The position numbers and the translations under genes are program-made. Below are positions 18,910 to 26,960 of a DNA stretch of 64,000 nucleotides, piece after piece. Below the pieces are notes generated by a model, which saw only the letters and a list, made by a program, of their open reading frames with translations, was not told the DNA's origin and did no database searches. The stretch's first letter is position 1; each line of letters starts with the position of its first letter. The stretch lies in contig JAFGRY010000027.1 in NCBI GenBank assembly GCA_016934955.1, positions 1 to 64,000 of the forward strand, read 5' to 3'. The stretch comes from a bacterium. GTDB lineage: Bacteria; Zhuqueibacterota; QNDG01; JAGLOF01.

Positions 18910-20058
18910 ATGCATAAACGTCACAGTAATCAAGGTACTTTCAAAATTATTACACTTATCTTTGTATTTATTCTCGGATCGTGCGCCTCCGGTCCCGCGG
19001 ATTTCAGCGGCATAGACTACACGCCGCGGCCGGACAGTGACTGGACGATTTCAACACCGCAGGAACAGGGACTGGATCCCGACCTGGTGGCACGCTTGTA
19101 CTATAAGGCAGCGCGGCTGAAGACCACCTATGGACTGCTGGTTTTCAAGAACGGCACTCTGATTGCGGAAGACTATTTTCACGGCGGATCACCGGATCAG
19201 CAGGTGAACATCCACTCCGTGACGAAAAGCATCAACGCGGCCCTGACGGGAATCGCCCTGGACAGGGGCCTGATAAGCAGCCTCGACCAGAAGATGATGG
19301 ATTTCTTTCCGGAACTCACCGACAGCATAGCGGACCCGCGTAAAAACGAAATCACCATCCGGCAGCTGCTGCAGATGCGGGCAGGGTATCCCTGGGAGGA
19401 GTCAACGCAGGAGCTGTTCAATCTGCTGTTCCACGGTTTTCGTGCCTCCACGCTCGTACAGGTGCCCCTGGTGAGGGATCCGGGCAGCGGTTTTGAATAC
19501 AGCAACCTCACGGCTCACATTCTCGGAATGATCACGGCCCGCGCCTCGGGAGAGGACCTCATGTCCTTCGGAAAGGAACACCTCTTCGGGCCGCTGGGGA
19601 TCGAGCCGGGATACTGGCAGGCTGACTGGGAGGGAAACTGCCTCGGCTTTTCTGATCTGCACCTGTCGGTGCAGGATCTGGCAAGATTCGGTCTGCTGTA
19701 TCTGAATAACGGCGTATACAACGGCGCACAGATCGTCCCCGCGGAGTGGGTGAAAGAATCCCTGACCATCTATTCCCGCAACGCCTGGCCCTTCCGGGTC
19801 GGGAAGAACTGGGGGGACAACGCCTACGGGTTTCAGTGGTGGTCCATCAAGGCGGGGCATTACCGTTACAGTCTGGCCTGGGGGCACGGAGGGCAGCAGA
19901 TAGCCCTAATACCGGAGCTGAACATGGCGATTGTCCTTACGGTGGATCCCCTGCACCTGCAGCACGGTTCCGGGCCCTGGAAAATCGAACGCGGGAATCT
20001 CAATCTGATAGCGGATTTTGTTGTATCGCTCCCGGCCGGGCCGGGTGTAGGGAAATGA
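18910..20058 (+). CDS. Lipoprotein serine hydrolase of the beta-lactamase/EstB fold
   Basis: The 382-residue protein starts with a lipoprotein signal, lipobox 'ILGSC' (Cys25), and then has the three class C beta-lactamase/PBP motifs: 'IHSVTKSI' (SxxK, Ser103/Lys106), 'FEYSNLTAH' (YxN) and 'WGHGGQQ' (HxG). These proteins are esterases, D-amino acid peptidases or PBP-like enzymes more often than true beta-lactamases, and the tether would place it in the periplasm or outer membrane. Antibiotic hydrolysis is not implied. GGAGG lies close before the ATG. Confidence 0.9.
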   Translation: MHKRHSNQGTFKIITLIFVFILGSCASGPADFSGIDYTPRPDSDWTISTPQEQGLDPDLVARLYYKAARLKTTYGLLVFKNGTLIAEDYFHGGSPDQQVNIHSVTKSINAALTGIALDRGLISSLDQKMMDFFPELTDSIADPRKNEITIRQLLQMRAGYPWEESTQELFNLLFHGFRASTLVQVPLVRDPGSGFEYSNLTAHILGMITARASGEDLMSFGKEHLFGPLGIEPGYWQADWEGNCLGFSDLHLSVQDLARFGLLYLNNGVYNGAQIVPAEWVKESLTIYSRNAWPFRVGKNWGDNAYGFQWWSIKAGHYRYSLAWGHGGQQIALIPELNMAIVLTVDPLHLQHGSGPWKIERGNLNLIADFVVSLPAGPGVGK

Positions 20059-20134
20059 CCGGCAGGGGGGGCGCACCGGATTGCGGGTGATGCAGCAGAG
20101 CGGTTCCCCGTTTTCACGATGAAAGGAGAAGCAC

Positions 20135-20329
20135 ATGCAGACATTGCGATTGATTCTGGCGGTGATCGCCTTTTTTATCTTTCTGGCCGTTCTACTGTTT
20201 AATTTTGATTATTCACATGTCGGGTTCAGGCATAACCTGAGCGGGTATCTCACCGGGACCACTGCTGTACTGCTTATAATATCGATGCTGGGATCATATC
20301 TGCATGAACGCAGACACCGGAAGGATTGA
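20135..20329 (+). CDS. Small two-helix membrane protein
   Basis: The 64-residue product has a hydrophobic helix at residues 5-25, a short polar loop with a phenylalanine and asparagine-rich turn, a second helix at about 42-56 and a very basic tail ('HERRHRKD'). The layout resembles LapA/DUF1049-type proteins, but the similarity is too short to name. GAAAGGAG precedes the ATG. Confidence 0.65.
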   Translation: MQTLRLILAVIAFFIFLAVLLFNFDYSHVGFRHNLSGYLTGTTAVLLIISMLGSYLHERRHRKD

Positions 20330-20440
20330 GCGTTCACGATTTGTCTCATCATGTACATACACGGTACATGGCTGTGGTCTCCGGCCGGAGACATGATGTG
20401 CTCGCGCGGAACAACGCGTGACAAGACGTGAGGATTTGAT

Positions 20441-20821
20441 ATGAGATTCTGTACAGCAGTGAGCTGCATGGATGGGCGAATTCAGGTGCCGGTTATCGAA
20501 TACCTGCAGCTTCGTTACAATGTCGAATACGTCGACATGATTACGGAAGCGGGGCCGAATGCTATCCTGACGTCGAGCGATAATCACGCGTTGACCGACT
20601 CGATCCTTAAAAGAATCGAAATCTCCTTAACGGCTCACAATTCGGTCGGCATTGCCGTGGCGGGACACCATGACTGTACCGGGAACCCGGTGCCGAAAGA
20701 GGATCAGCTGTCACACATTGAAGAGTCGGTGTATTTTCTGCAGAAGGCGTTTCCGGATACCGGTCTTGTGGGCCTGTGGGTGGACAGGAATCTGAGTGTA
20801 TCGGAAGTGTGCGGAGCCTGA
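20441..20821 (+). CDS. Carbonic-anhydrase-like zinc protein
   Basis: The 126-residue product keeps the zinc ligands of beta-class carbonic anhydrase: Cys9 with the Asp11-Arg13 pair in 'VSCMDGRI', and His76/Cys79 in 'VAGHHDCTGNP'. It is much shorter than normal beta-CAs (about 200 residues) and lacks their N-terminal helices, so it is best described as a beta-CA-like metal protein whose activity is unproven. The ATG at 20441 follows a weak GAGG. Neighbours give no clear role. Confidence 0.8.
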   Translation: MRFCTAVSCMDGRIQVPVIEYLQLRYNVEYVDMITEAGPNAILTSSDNHALTDSILKRIEISLTAHNSVGIAVAGHHDCTGNPVPKEDQLSHIEESVYFLQKAFPDTGLVGLWVDRNLSVSEVCGA

Positions 20822-20883
20822 GCGGAATATACCTGGTATCATTGTGTCACATATCACTGCAGCCCGCAGAGGAGTATACAGCA

Positions 20884-21375
20884 ATGGCATATACAGTCGA
20901 AACGATGTCGGACTGGCACCGTATCGCCGTGATCGACATCTACAACTATTATGTGGCCAACAGCTTCGCGGCCTATCCCGAAGAGCCGGTACTCTACGAG
21001 TTCTACGACCGGTTTCTGGCCATGGTTGAGGGGTATCCCGCGGTGGTGATAAAAGATGAAAAAGAGACCGTGGTGGGATTCGCCTTTCTGCATGCCTACC
21101 GGCCCGGCAGGCCGTTCAGCCGCGCTGCCGAGATAACCTATTTTATCATGCCCGATCACACCGGCCGGGGGATCGGCGATATGATCCTCGGACGGTTTAT
21201 CCCGGCCGCGAAGGGAATGGGGATCGACACGCTGCTGGCGAACATCTCGTCCCGGAACGAAGGGAGTATCCGCTTTCATCTGAAACACGGTTTCAGAGAG
21301 TGCGGGCGCTTCATGAGAATCGGAAGGAAATTCACGCAGGACTTCGATGTGGTCTGGATGCAGCTGATGCTGTGA
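20884..21375 (+). CDS. GNAT acetyltransferase (phosphinothricin-acetyltransferase-like)
   Basis: The 163-residue protein has the layout of PAT/YncA-type N-acetyltransferases: an N-terminal 'DIYNYYVANSFAAYPEEPV', a core strand 'VVGFAFLHAYRPGRPFSRAAEI', the CoA loop 'DHTGRGIGDMIL' (QxxGxG type) and 'NEGSIRFHLKHGFRECG'. Such enzymes acetylate amino-acid-like compounds, for example methionine sulfoximine or bialaphos. ATG 20884 with GAGGAG upstream was used; an upstream start overlaps the previous gene. Confidence 0.88.
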   Translation: MAYTVETMSDWHRIAVIDIYNYYVANSFAAYPEEPVLYEFYDRFLAMVEGYPAVVIKDEKETVVGFAFLHAYRPGRPFSRAAEITYFIMPDHTGRGIGDMILGRFIPAAKGMGIDTLLANISSRNEGSIRFHLKHGFRECGRFMRIGRKFTQDFDVVWMQLML

Positions 21376-21389
21376 AAGAGGTATCGATC

Positions 21390-22439
21390 ATGAAGCATAT
21401 CAATACATTCTGTGTTGCCCTGTTCATTGTCCTGGAGTTGTCCGCGTCAGTCAACGGCTATTCCGTCGAATCAAGGGAAACCGGCAATCCCTATACACCC
21501 GGCTCCTGCACCATATTTGCTGTTTCACAGGGAGAATTGGTTTATTTCGGCAACAATGAAGACTGGTATGATCCTCAGACCTGGTACTGGATTATGCCGT
21601 CTTCTGACAGCACCTACGGAGTGCTCTGCTTCGGGTACGGGAACCTCTTCCCCCAGGGCGGTGTCAATGAAATGGGGCTCGCGTTTGACGCCAACTCTTT
21701 ACCGAGAATCACGGTCCAAAAAAATCCGGAAGGGATCAAGCCATATCAGGCCATTGTCAATACCATCATCATGAAGCAGTGTGCTACCGTTGAGGAGGCG
21801 ATTGCGACCGCCGAGGCCTACGACTGGAGTCAGTGCTACGGAGGCAGGCTGGATGGGCAGTTCCTGCTGGCCGACGCATCTGGTGATGCGGTGGTGATCG
21901 GCGCCGATTCCGCCGGTCGGATTGTGTTTACGAGAAAAGATGCAGGTGACGGGTTTCTGGTCTCTACGAATTTTAACCGGGCATATCCGTACAACCGGCT
22001 CGGCCGCTATCCCTGTCCCCGCTACGAAACAACAGTGTCAATGCTGAGCAGGATCCCTGCGGAAGAAGATCCCGGCGTTGATTATCTGGTCTCGATCCTG
22101 GATGCAGTGCACGCTGAGGGGAGAAGAATCAATACGCTCTATTCAAATATTATCGATTTGAAAAACGGCGTCGTGTATCTGTACTACTGGCACCAGTTTC
22201 AGCATCCTGTGACCCTCCGCGTGTCCGAGGTAATTGCCGGCGGACAGAAGCCGGCGCTTATCAAAACACTCTTTCCCCAGGCTGTGGTCGACCGGGCGGC
22301 CGCCGAGCATAAACTGCACATGGCAAGACCGCTTTACATCGTCGGTGGTGCCATACTATTCTTTGTGCTGTTGATTGCCTCTCTTCTGCGGTTCGGTGCC
22401 CGCCGGATTTCGGAAAGCAACGACACCGGAGTACCGTAA
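21390..22439 (+). CDS. Exported Ntn hydrolase (linear amide C-N hydrolase / acyltransferase type)
   Basis: The 349-residue protein has a signal-like segment up to about residue 23 and then Cys40 in 'GSCTIFAVSQGELVYFGNNEDW', the N-terminal nucleophile and NED motif of choloylglycine hydrolase/IAT-like Ntn enzymes. 'GGVNEMGLAFDANSLP' and 'ISTNFNRAYPYN'-like residues ('VSTNFNRAYPY') agree. The C-terminus carries a membrane helix (about residues 320-342) followed by basic residues, so the enzyme may be anchored with the domain outside. Cys40 would become N-terminal after autoprocessing. Likely amide substrates are unknown; bile acids are improbable for a free-living bacterium. Confidence 0.85.
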   Translation: MKHINTFCVALFIVLELSASVNGYSVESRETGNPYTPGSCTIFAVSQGELVYFGNNEDWYDPQTWYWIMPSSDSTYGVLCFGYGNLFPQGGVNEMGLAFDANSLPRITVQKNPEGIKPYQAIVNTIIMKQCATVEEAIATAEAYDWSQCYGGRLDGQFLLADASGDAVVIGADSAGRIVFTRKDAGDGFLVSTNFNRAYPYNRLGRYPCPRYETTVSMLSRIPAEEDPGVDYLVSILDAVHAEGRRINTLYSNIIDLKNGVVYLYYWHQFQHPVTLRVSEVIAGGQKPALIKTLFPQAVVDRAAAEHKLHMARPLYIVGGAILFFVLLIASLLRFGARRISESNDTGVP

Positions 22440-22553
22440 TACCGATTGCTGTTTTGGGGAGCACTCGTGACTCTGTATTGTGCTATAATCGCTGAATATT
22501 TTTCACGTTGAGCTGTTACATCAGATATGCCAATGACTATCAGGGAGCACACT

Positions 22554-22931
22554 ATGAAAAAAGGAACGATTATCATCGCCGCCCTGCTGCTACCGGTTCT
22601 TGTCTACAGTTTCGGGTTCACCATCGCCGGTGACTGGCAGGGCTACCTGGAAGTGCAGGGGACAAAACTCAGTATCGTTTTTCACATCACCCAGAACGAG
22701 GACGGCACCTACACTTCGACCATGGACAGCCCCGACCAGAACGCGTTCGACCTGCCCGTGGCCAAGACAACGCTGAAGGCAGACACGCTGATTCTGGATG
22801 TGACGGTGGCCCAAGGCAACTACACCGGCATTATCGACAAAGAAAATAATATAATTAACGGAACCTGGTCACAGAGCGGCTACAAGCTGACATTGAACCT
22901 GAAGCCGGTGGAGAAGAAAGAGGGTAAGTGA
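22554..22931 (+). CDS. Small exported beta-sandwich protein
   Basis: The 125-residue product begins with a signal peptide ('TIIIAALLLPVLVYS') and then a domain with 'IAGDWQGYLEVQGTKLSIVF', 'TMDSPDQNAFDLPV' and 'INGTWSQSGYKLTLNL'. This matches the N-terminal accessory domain found before many alpha/beta hydrolases ('GxWxGxLxVxGxKLxLVFHI...LDSPDQGAxGIPV'), here standing alone. It may bind a ligand or be a remnant of such a hydrolase. The only function clue is its export. Confidence 0.72.
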   Translation: MKKGTIIIAALLLPVLVYSFGFTIAGDWQGYLEVQGTKLSIVFHITQNEDGTYTSTMDSPDQNAFDLPVAKTTLKADTLILDVTVAQGNYTGIIDKENNIINGTWSQSGYKLTLNLKPVEKKEGK

Positions 22932-23050
22932 TCTATCCCGGATCCGGCACACAAGTATATTTCAGGACATTGCAGGGGCAGGCGGCACAACCGACAGCCC
23001 CTGCTTTATTATGGAATTTTGAAATTCCGCTTGCCCCGGCAATACTGTTT

Positions 23051-23150
23051 TGTTATATTAAATACATTATCCTATAACATCACCCGCTCCTCCCGGAGCG
23101 GTTCACCCCGGGAACAAAAATATTGTGTTATAAGTAAGAAATATAACACA
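23051..23150 (+). promoter_or_regulatory. Two inverted repeats of a TGTTATA motif before the selenoprotein gene
   Basis: TGTTATA (23051-23057) and TATAACA (23073-23079) form one inverted repeat. TGTGTTATA (23124-23132) and TATAACACA (23142-23150) form a second, sharing the same core. A small GC hairpin (CCGCTCC..GGAGCGG) lies between them. Repeated dyads with a common half-site just upstream of a gene suggest operators, but no known regulator motif is matched. Confidence 0.45.
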
Positions 23151-23220
23151 TACCGGAAGCAATGTGATGTATCTGTTTTAACTCGTTTACAACCACCACG
23201 CATATTCTCAGGAGGGAACT

Positions 23221-23739
23221 ATGCAAAAATCAATCCGAGCATGTATTGTCCCCGCGCTGCTGTTTCTGGCAACTGCGGTATCAGTCCGGGCGCAGACCGA
23301 CTCCGCCGGAGTCTATCTCGGCGGCATCACACTCGTTGACAAGGACGGCACGCAGATCCCGATAAAGCGGTACGCGGGCAAAGTAACCGTTCTCTATCTC
23401 TGGGCCCACGGCTGAAGTTCCTGTTATGCGGAGTTTCCGTATTTTAACACCCTTTTTAGGAAGTATAAAGACAACGGGCGGGTCGCCTGCATCTCCGTCA
23501 ATCAGAACACTGTTGATCTCGGGCGGAAAATGGCCAGAATCTATTATCGGAAAATGAAGTGGACCATGCCCCTGCTGCATGACAACTACGCAGTGAAGAG
23601 GAGTTTAGGGCTGCTGGATGATCCCAGTACGGTGATCATCGGACCCGATTTACGGGTTGCATTTACTTTCAATGAGCACACGTCCGAGCAGGAGTATCTA
23701 ACCAGAATAAGCGGGGAAATTGAAAAACTGCTTAAATAA
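23221..23739 (+). CDS. Periplasmic thioredoxin-like protein, candidate selenoprotein (UxxC) with in-frame TGA
   Basis: Read straight through, this frame gives a 172-residue thioredoxin-fold protein interrupted once by TGA at 23413-23415. A signal peptide ('ALLFLATAVSVRAQ') starts it, and then 'VTVLYLWAHG-*-SSC-YAEFP' occurs where TlpA/ResA-like proteins have 'WA.WCxxC..E.P'. The stop sits exactly on the first active-site cysteine, so the motif would be U-S-S-C. The downstream part ('VACISVNQN', 'PSTVIIGPDLRVAFT') is in frame and intact, so no frameshift is needed. A hairpin with a G-first loop follows 17 bases after the TGA. I infer selenocysteine; a single nonsense mutation is the alternative. 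ATG 23221 follows AGGAGGG. The next gene begins 20 bases after the stop. Confidence 0.8.
23413..23442 (+). promoter_or_regulatory. TGA codon with bacterial-SECIS-like hairpin
   Basis: After TGA (23413-23415) a 10-base linker leads to ATGCGGA (23426-23432), loop GTT (23433-23435) and TCCGTAT (23436-23442). All seven pairs form, one as G-U. The loop starts with G and lies 17 bases from the codon, inside the 16-37 base range described for bacterial SECIS elements. A lower GTT/AAC pairing with a 3-base bulge extends it. This fits SelB-dependent recoding. Confidence 0.65.
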
Positions 23740-23759
23740 TCAACTGCCAGGAGGGAGCC

Positions 23760-26018
23760 ATGAAATTGAAGAAAGTATATCAGCTGTTTGTTATCGCGGT
23801 TTTCTGTGCTGCCGTCGCTGGTCCGGCTGCGACGGCCGGACCGGCCCCGGCGGATACAATTCTCTATCTGCCCTTTGACGGCGGTACGGAAGATGCCGGA
23901 CCACTGTCTATCACTAGTGAGGCAAAGGGCGGGTTCACTTATGACGAGGGCGTGAAGGGGAAGGCTGTCTGGTTTGACGGAGAATCGAATTATCTGGCCG
24001 TTGATCCCGTGGAGGAGCTGCATCTGTCCGGGGTCTTTACCATATCGTTCTGGTTCAAGTACGGGACGCTCCCTGATTTTAAAGACGGTGAGTCCCGGTA
24101 TCTTATGCGCCTGGAAGCGGACACGCTCCGCAGGAGTGCCGGGTACTTGCTTTCCCTGGAAGGGATCCATGACACCACCTCTTTCAGATCGGATTACGGC
24201 AACGGCAACTGGATGTCGGGAGCGGGCACCAACAAAATGAAAATGGCGCCCGATATATGGTACCACCTTATCACTACTCATACACCTTCGTACGTGTCGC
24301 ACCTGCTGGTGGATGAACAGGATAATATTATAAGTTTCAACTATCAGAAAGCCTTCGTTCATCCGGAATATACCACCCTGCAGTGTTTTCTTGGCGGGCT
24401 GGACAGAGAAGGGCTGCACCCGAGGTTGCTTGAAAGGTGGCTGTACTACAGAGGATTCCTGGATGAATTTGTCGTGCTGTCGGATTCTCTCGACACGGAA
24501 TCGATATTTAAAGACATCTGGCGGAATAAATCCGCAGCTGATCTCAAACCGTTTCTCGACTGTCAGACCCGTGATTTTAAAAATTATGGTCAATACGGAT
24601 CGAACAATGGGGTGCATCCGATTGTCTATATCGACCTGCTGCTGCAAAAGGACCCGTTGAATGCTGAATACTATGCGGCCAAGTGGATTTTTCACAAACA
24701 GCTGCAGAATAAGGACGAATATGGTCCGATTATACAACAGGAAATCCGTACGGTGCTCCAGGAATGCCCGGTCAGTGAACAGACTCTGATGGTCGCGCTG
24801 AACGGGTACCGTCTGCTGGATATGGATACCGATGCACGGGCGCTGGAGGAGCGAATCGTTGCGGAATATCCGGGCGGCGGATTGGCGAGGCAGCGGAGGA
24901 TCAGGGCCGCCAATCCCCTCATGAAGGTGATTGAGCCCACACCCTATAACGAAATTACCGATACTCTTTTTGCCGATCTCAAGATCGGACAGTCAATTAC
25001 AGAGACGCCGGAAGAGGAGCTGGATCCCGACTACGTGCTCATGGGCGTCAATGCGATTGCCGTGAATGAGGCGGGCCATATCTTCGCCGTGAGCCGGGAG
25101 ACATTTCAAATCAGTGAGTTTGACGGACAGGGCGTTTTTGTCCGTACATACGGGGGACAGCCGGAACTGTCATATTATATTACTACGCTGAGAGGGCTTC
25201 ACATAGACGGGGACGGGAATCTCCTTGGTGTCTCCAGCAGGGAAGACACGACCATGCTCTGGATGATGACCATCCCGGAGGGTGAACTGTCATTACTGGG
25301 CAGGAACGAAGAAAAGGGGAAGTTCTACAAGCTCATGCCTCATCCGGACGGTCTCTGGGCGAACAGCGATTATGCGGCGGTCTATGGAGACTATGCGACG
25401 GATGTTAAAGGCGAGGCTCTCAGCACCTATGTGACCGATGACAAGGTGATCGACCTCTACCGGGCCACGCCGAAAACCGGGGGCGCACTGACGATCGAGC
25501 CTGTGTGGAGTGGCGTGGCTCCTTTGACGAACGGAGGCACGCTGGAAGGACGCTACGACCACTTTACCCTTAAAACGCTCAATGATGTCTCTTATGATTT
25601 TGATGCCGAGGGGAATATCTATGTGGCCAACCGCTTTCTCCCCCGATTCCGAAAATTCACCAGAGACGGTGAACCGGTCTGGGATTACGAATTCAATTAT
25701 TTCGGAGACGGCAAGGTACGATATGGGATCGGGTTTAACGGCTATAAGGCGGTGAGCGCTTTCAACGCGGTGAGAACGAGAGCTGATGGAGCCTGTATCC
25801 TGTTGAGGCATACATCGCTGGAGCTTGTCGATACGCAGGGAAATAGTATCAGGACAATCCTGCTGGCAGGACTCCCTTCCGAAAAAAACGCGCGGACCTA
25901 TTTTATCGCGTCCAACGGATACGGGAACAAAACGTTCATCATGACAAGAGATGGAAAGCATCTGTACGCGGTTGCCGGGAGAAACACGATTTATCGATAC
26001 ACACTGCCCGAGTTTTAA
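23760..26018 (+). CDS. Exported LamG plus six-bladed beta-propeller protein
   Basis: The 752-residue product starts with a signal peptide ('VFCAAVAGPAATAG') and then a LamG/concanavalin-like domain (residues about 35-240: 'YLPFDGGTEDAG', 'GKAVWFDGESNYLAV', 'TISFWFKYGTLPD', 'FLGGLDREGLHPR'). A linker follows, and residues about 420-750 look like a six-bladed NHL/TolB-type propeller ('NAIAVNEAGHIFAVSRET', 'YFIASNGYGNKTFIM'). The protein probably binds glycans or a protein partner outside the cell. It follows the candidate selenoprotein by 20 bases with its own AGGAGGG, so they are likely one operon; the thioredoxin-like protein may act on a partner in the same compartment. Confidence 0.75.
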   Translation: MKLKKVYQLFVIAVFCAAVAGPAATAGPAPADTILYLPFDGGTEDAGPLSITSEAKGGFTYDEGVKGKAVWFDGESNYLAVDPVEELHLSGVFTISFWFKYGTLPDFKDGESRYLMRLEADTLRRSAGYLLSLEGIHDTTSFRSDYGNGNWMSGAGTNKMKMAPDIWYHLITTHTPSYVSHLLVDEQDNIISFNYQKAFVHPEYTTLQCFLGGLDREGLHPRLLERWLYYRGFLDEFVVLSDSLDTESIFKDIWRNKSAADLKPFLDCQTRDFKNYGQYGSNNGVHPIVYIDLLLQKDPLNAEYYAAKWIFHKQLQNKDEYGPIIQQEIRTVLQECPVSEQTLMVALNGYRLLDMDTDARALEERIVAEYPGGGLARQRRIRAANPLMKVIEPTPYNEITDTLFADLKIGQSITETPEEELDPDYVLMGVNAIAVNEAGHIFAVSRETFQISEFDGQGVFVRTYGGQPELSYYITTLRGLHIDGDGNLLGVSSREDTTMLWMMTIPEGELSLLGRNEEKGKFYKLMPHPDGLWANSDYAAVYGDYATDVKGEALSTYVTDDKVIDLYRATPKTGGALTIEPVWSGVAPLTNGGTLEGRYDHFTLKTLNDVSYDFDAEGNIYVANRFLPRFRKFTRDGEPVWDYEFNYFGDGKVRYGIGFNGYKAVSAFNAVRTRADGACILLRHTSLELVDTQGNSIRTILLAGLPSEKNARTYFIASNGYGNKTFIMTRDGKHLYAVAGRNTIYRYTLPEF

Positions 26019-26044
26019 CCGCAGCACCCGGCACTCACAGACAG

Positions 26045-26080
26045 AGAGGCGGACAGGTCATCCCGGTCCGCCTCTTTTTT
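26045..26080 (+). terminator. Rho-independent terminator
   Basis: GAGGCGGAC (26046-26054) pairs with GTCCGCCTC (26066-26074), followed by six T, 28 bases after the propeller gene stop. It ends the selenoprotein-propeller unit. Confidence 0.88.
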
Positions 26081-26298
26081 CCCGGCCCCGGTTTCTTTTC
26101 AGACGGCAGTGTTATCGGTAGTGCGATTGCGAACGGGTTTTCATATGGAAACCGCTAATTTTTCTGATCGGGCAAACCGAAGGCGCTATATTTACGTATA
26201 CATCGATATTACCCGGTCCGGTGACGAATACGCAGACAGAGCTCTTCGTGCCCCGGCGATGGGGTGCATCCGTAAACAGACAGAAAGGAATCCACTGC

Positions 26299-26847
26299 AT
26301 GACGTCTGACAACAGACCTGAAACGCAGAATGAGCCTGAAGCCCTGTGCCACAATTCAAACATCCCTCTCTGGCTGGTGCTGCTGGACAACATTCCCACC
26401 GCGGTGCTGATGGTGTTCGGCGCGCTGATCATAACCAGGCTGTCCACATGGGGGATGATCGGCTATCTGATCTACTCTCTGGTGAGCATCATCTGGTTCT
26501 GGGCGAAGATCTGTCCCTACTGCCATCATTACGGCACCTTGGCCTGCCCCTGCGGGTACGGGGTCATTTCGGCGAAGCTGTTCAAGAAACGGGATGCCGG
26601 TCTCTTTAAGCAAACATTCAAACGTAATATCGGCATTATGTTCCCGGTCTGGTTTGTGCCGGCGGCCGCGGCGATTTTTTTGCTGATCAGTACGTATTCG
26701 CGGGACCTGATGCTATTGACAGCAGTGTTTTCAGTAACCGGTTTTATCATCATACCGATCATCTCGAAAGCAGTGGGATGCAGGAACTGTGAGATAAAGG
26801 ATGACTGTCCCTGGATGCAGAAAAAAGGATCCGCGGCACACGGATAA
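26299..26847 (+). CDS. Membrane protein with cysteine motifs
   Basis: The 182-residue product has four predicted membrane helices (about 22-45, 50-68, 110-130 and 137-155) and cysteine-rich loops: 'WFWAKICPYCHHYG', 'ACPCGYG' and 'GCRNCEIKDDCPWM'. The CPYC and CxxC groups could bind a metal or form redox pairs. I do not recognise a named family. The ATG at 26299 with AAAGGA upstream was chosen; an upstream extension contains a low-complexity basic stretch. No partner gene is evident. Confidence 0.7.
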   Translation: MTSDNRPETQNEPEALCHNSNIPLWLVLLDNIPTAVLMVFGALIITRLSTWGMIGYLIYSLVSIIWFWAKICPYCHHYGTLACPCGYGVISAKLFKKRDAGLFKQTFKRNIGIMFPVWFVPAAAAIFLLISTYSRDLMLLTAVFSVTGFIIIPIISKAVGCRNCEIKDDCPWMQKKGSAAHG

Positions 26848-26960
26848 TCGAAGCTGCTGAAGGGATGCAACAGCAGGGGAAACGCCCGGGGCGGTGAGCC
26901 CGGACGTTTTCCATATTGATTCAGGGAGACCGGCAGAGGCGGTTTGCCGGAAATTCAGAT

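Noticed and set aside
18910-20058. True beta-lactamase resistance gene
   Set aside because: The SxxK/YxN/HxG motifs are shared with esterases and PBP-like proteins; nothing points to antibiotic hydrolysis.
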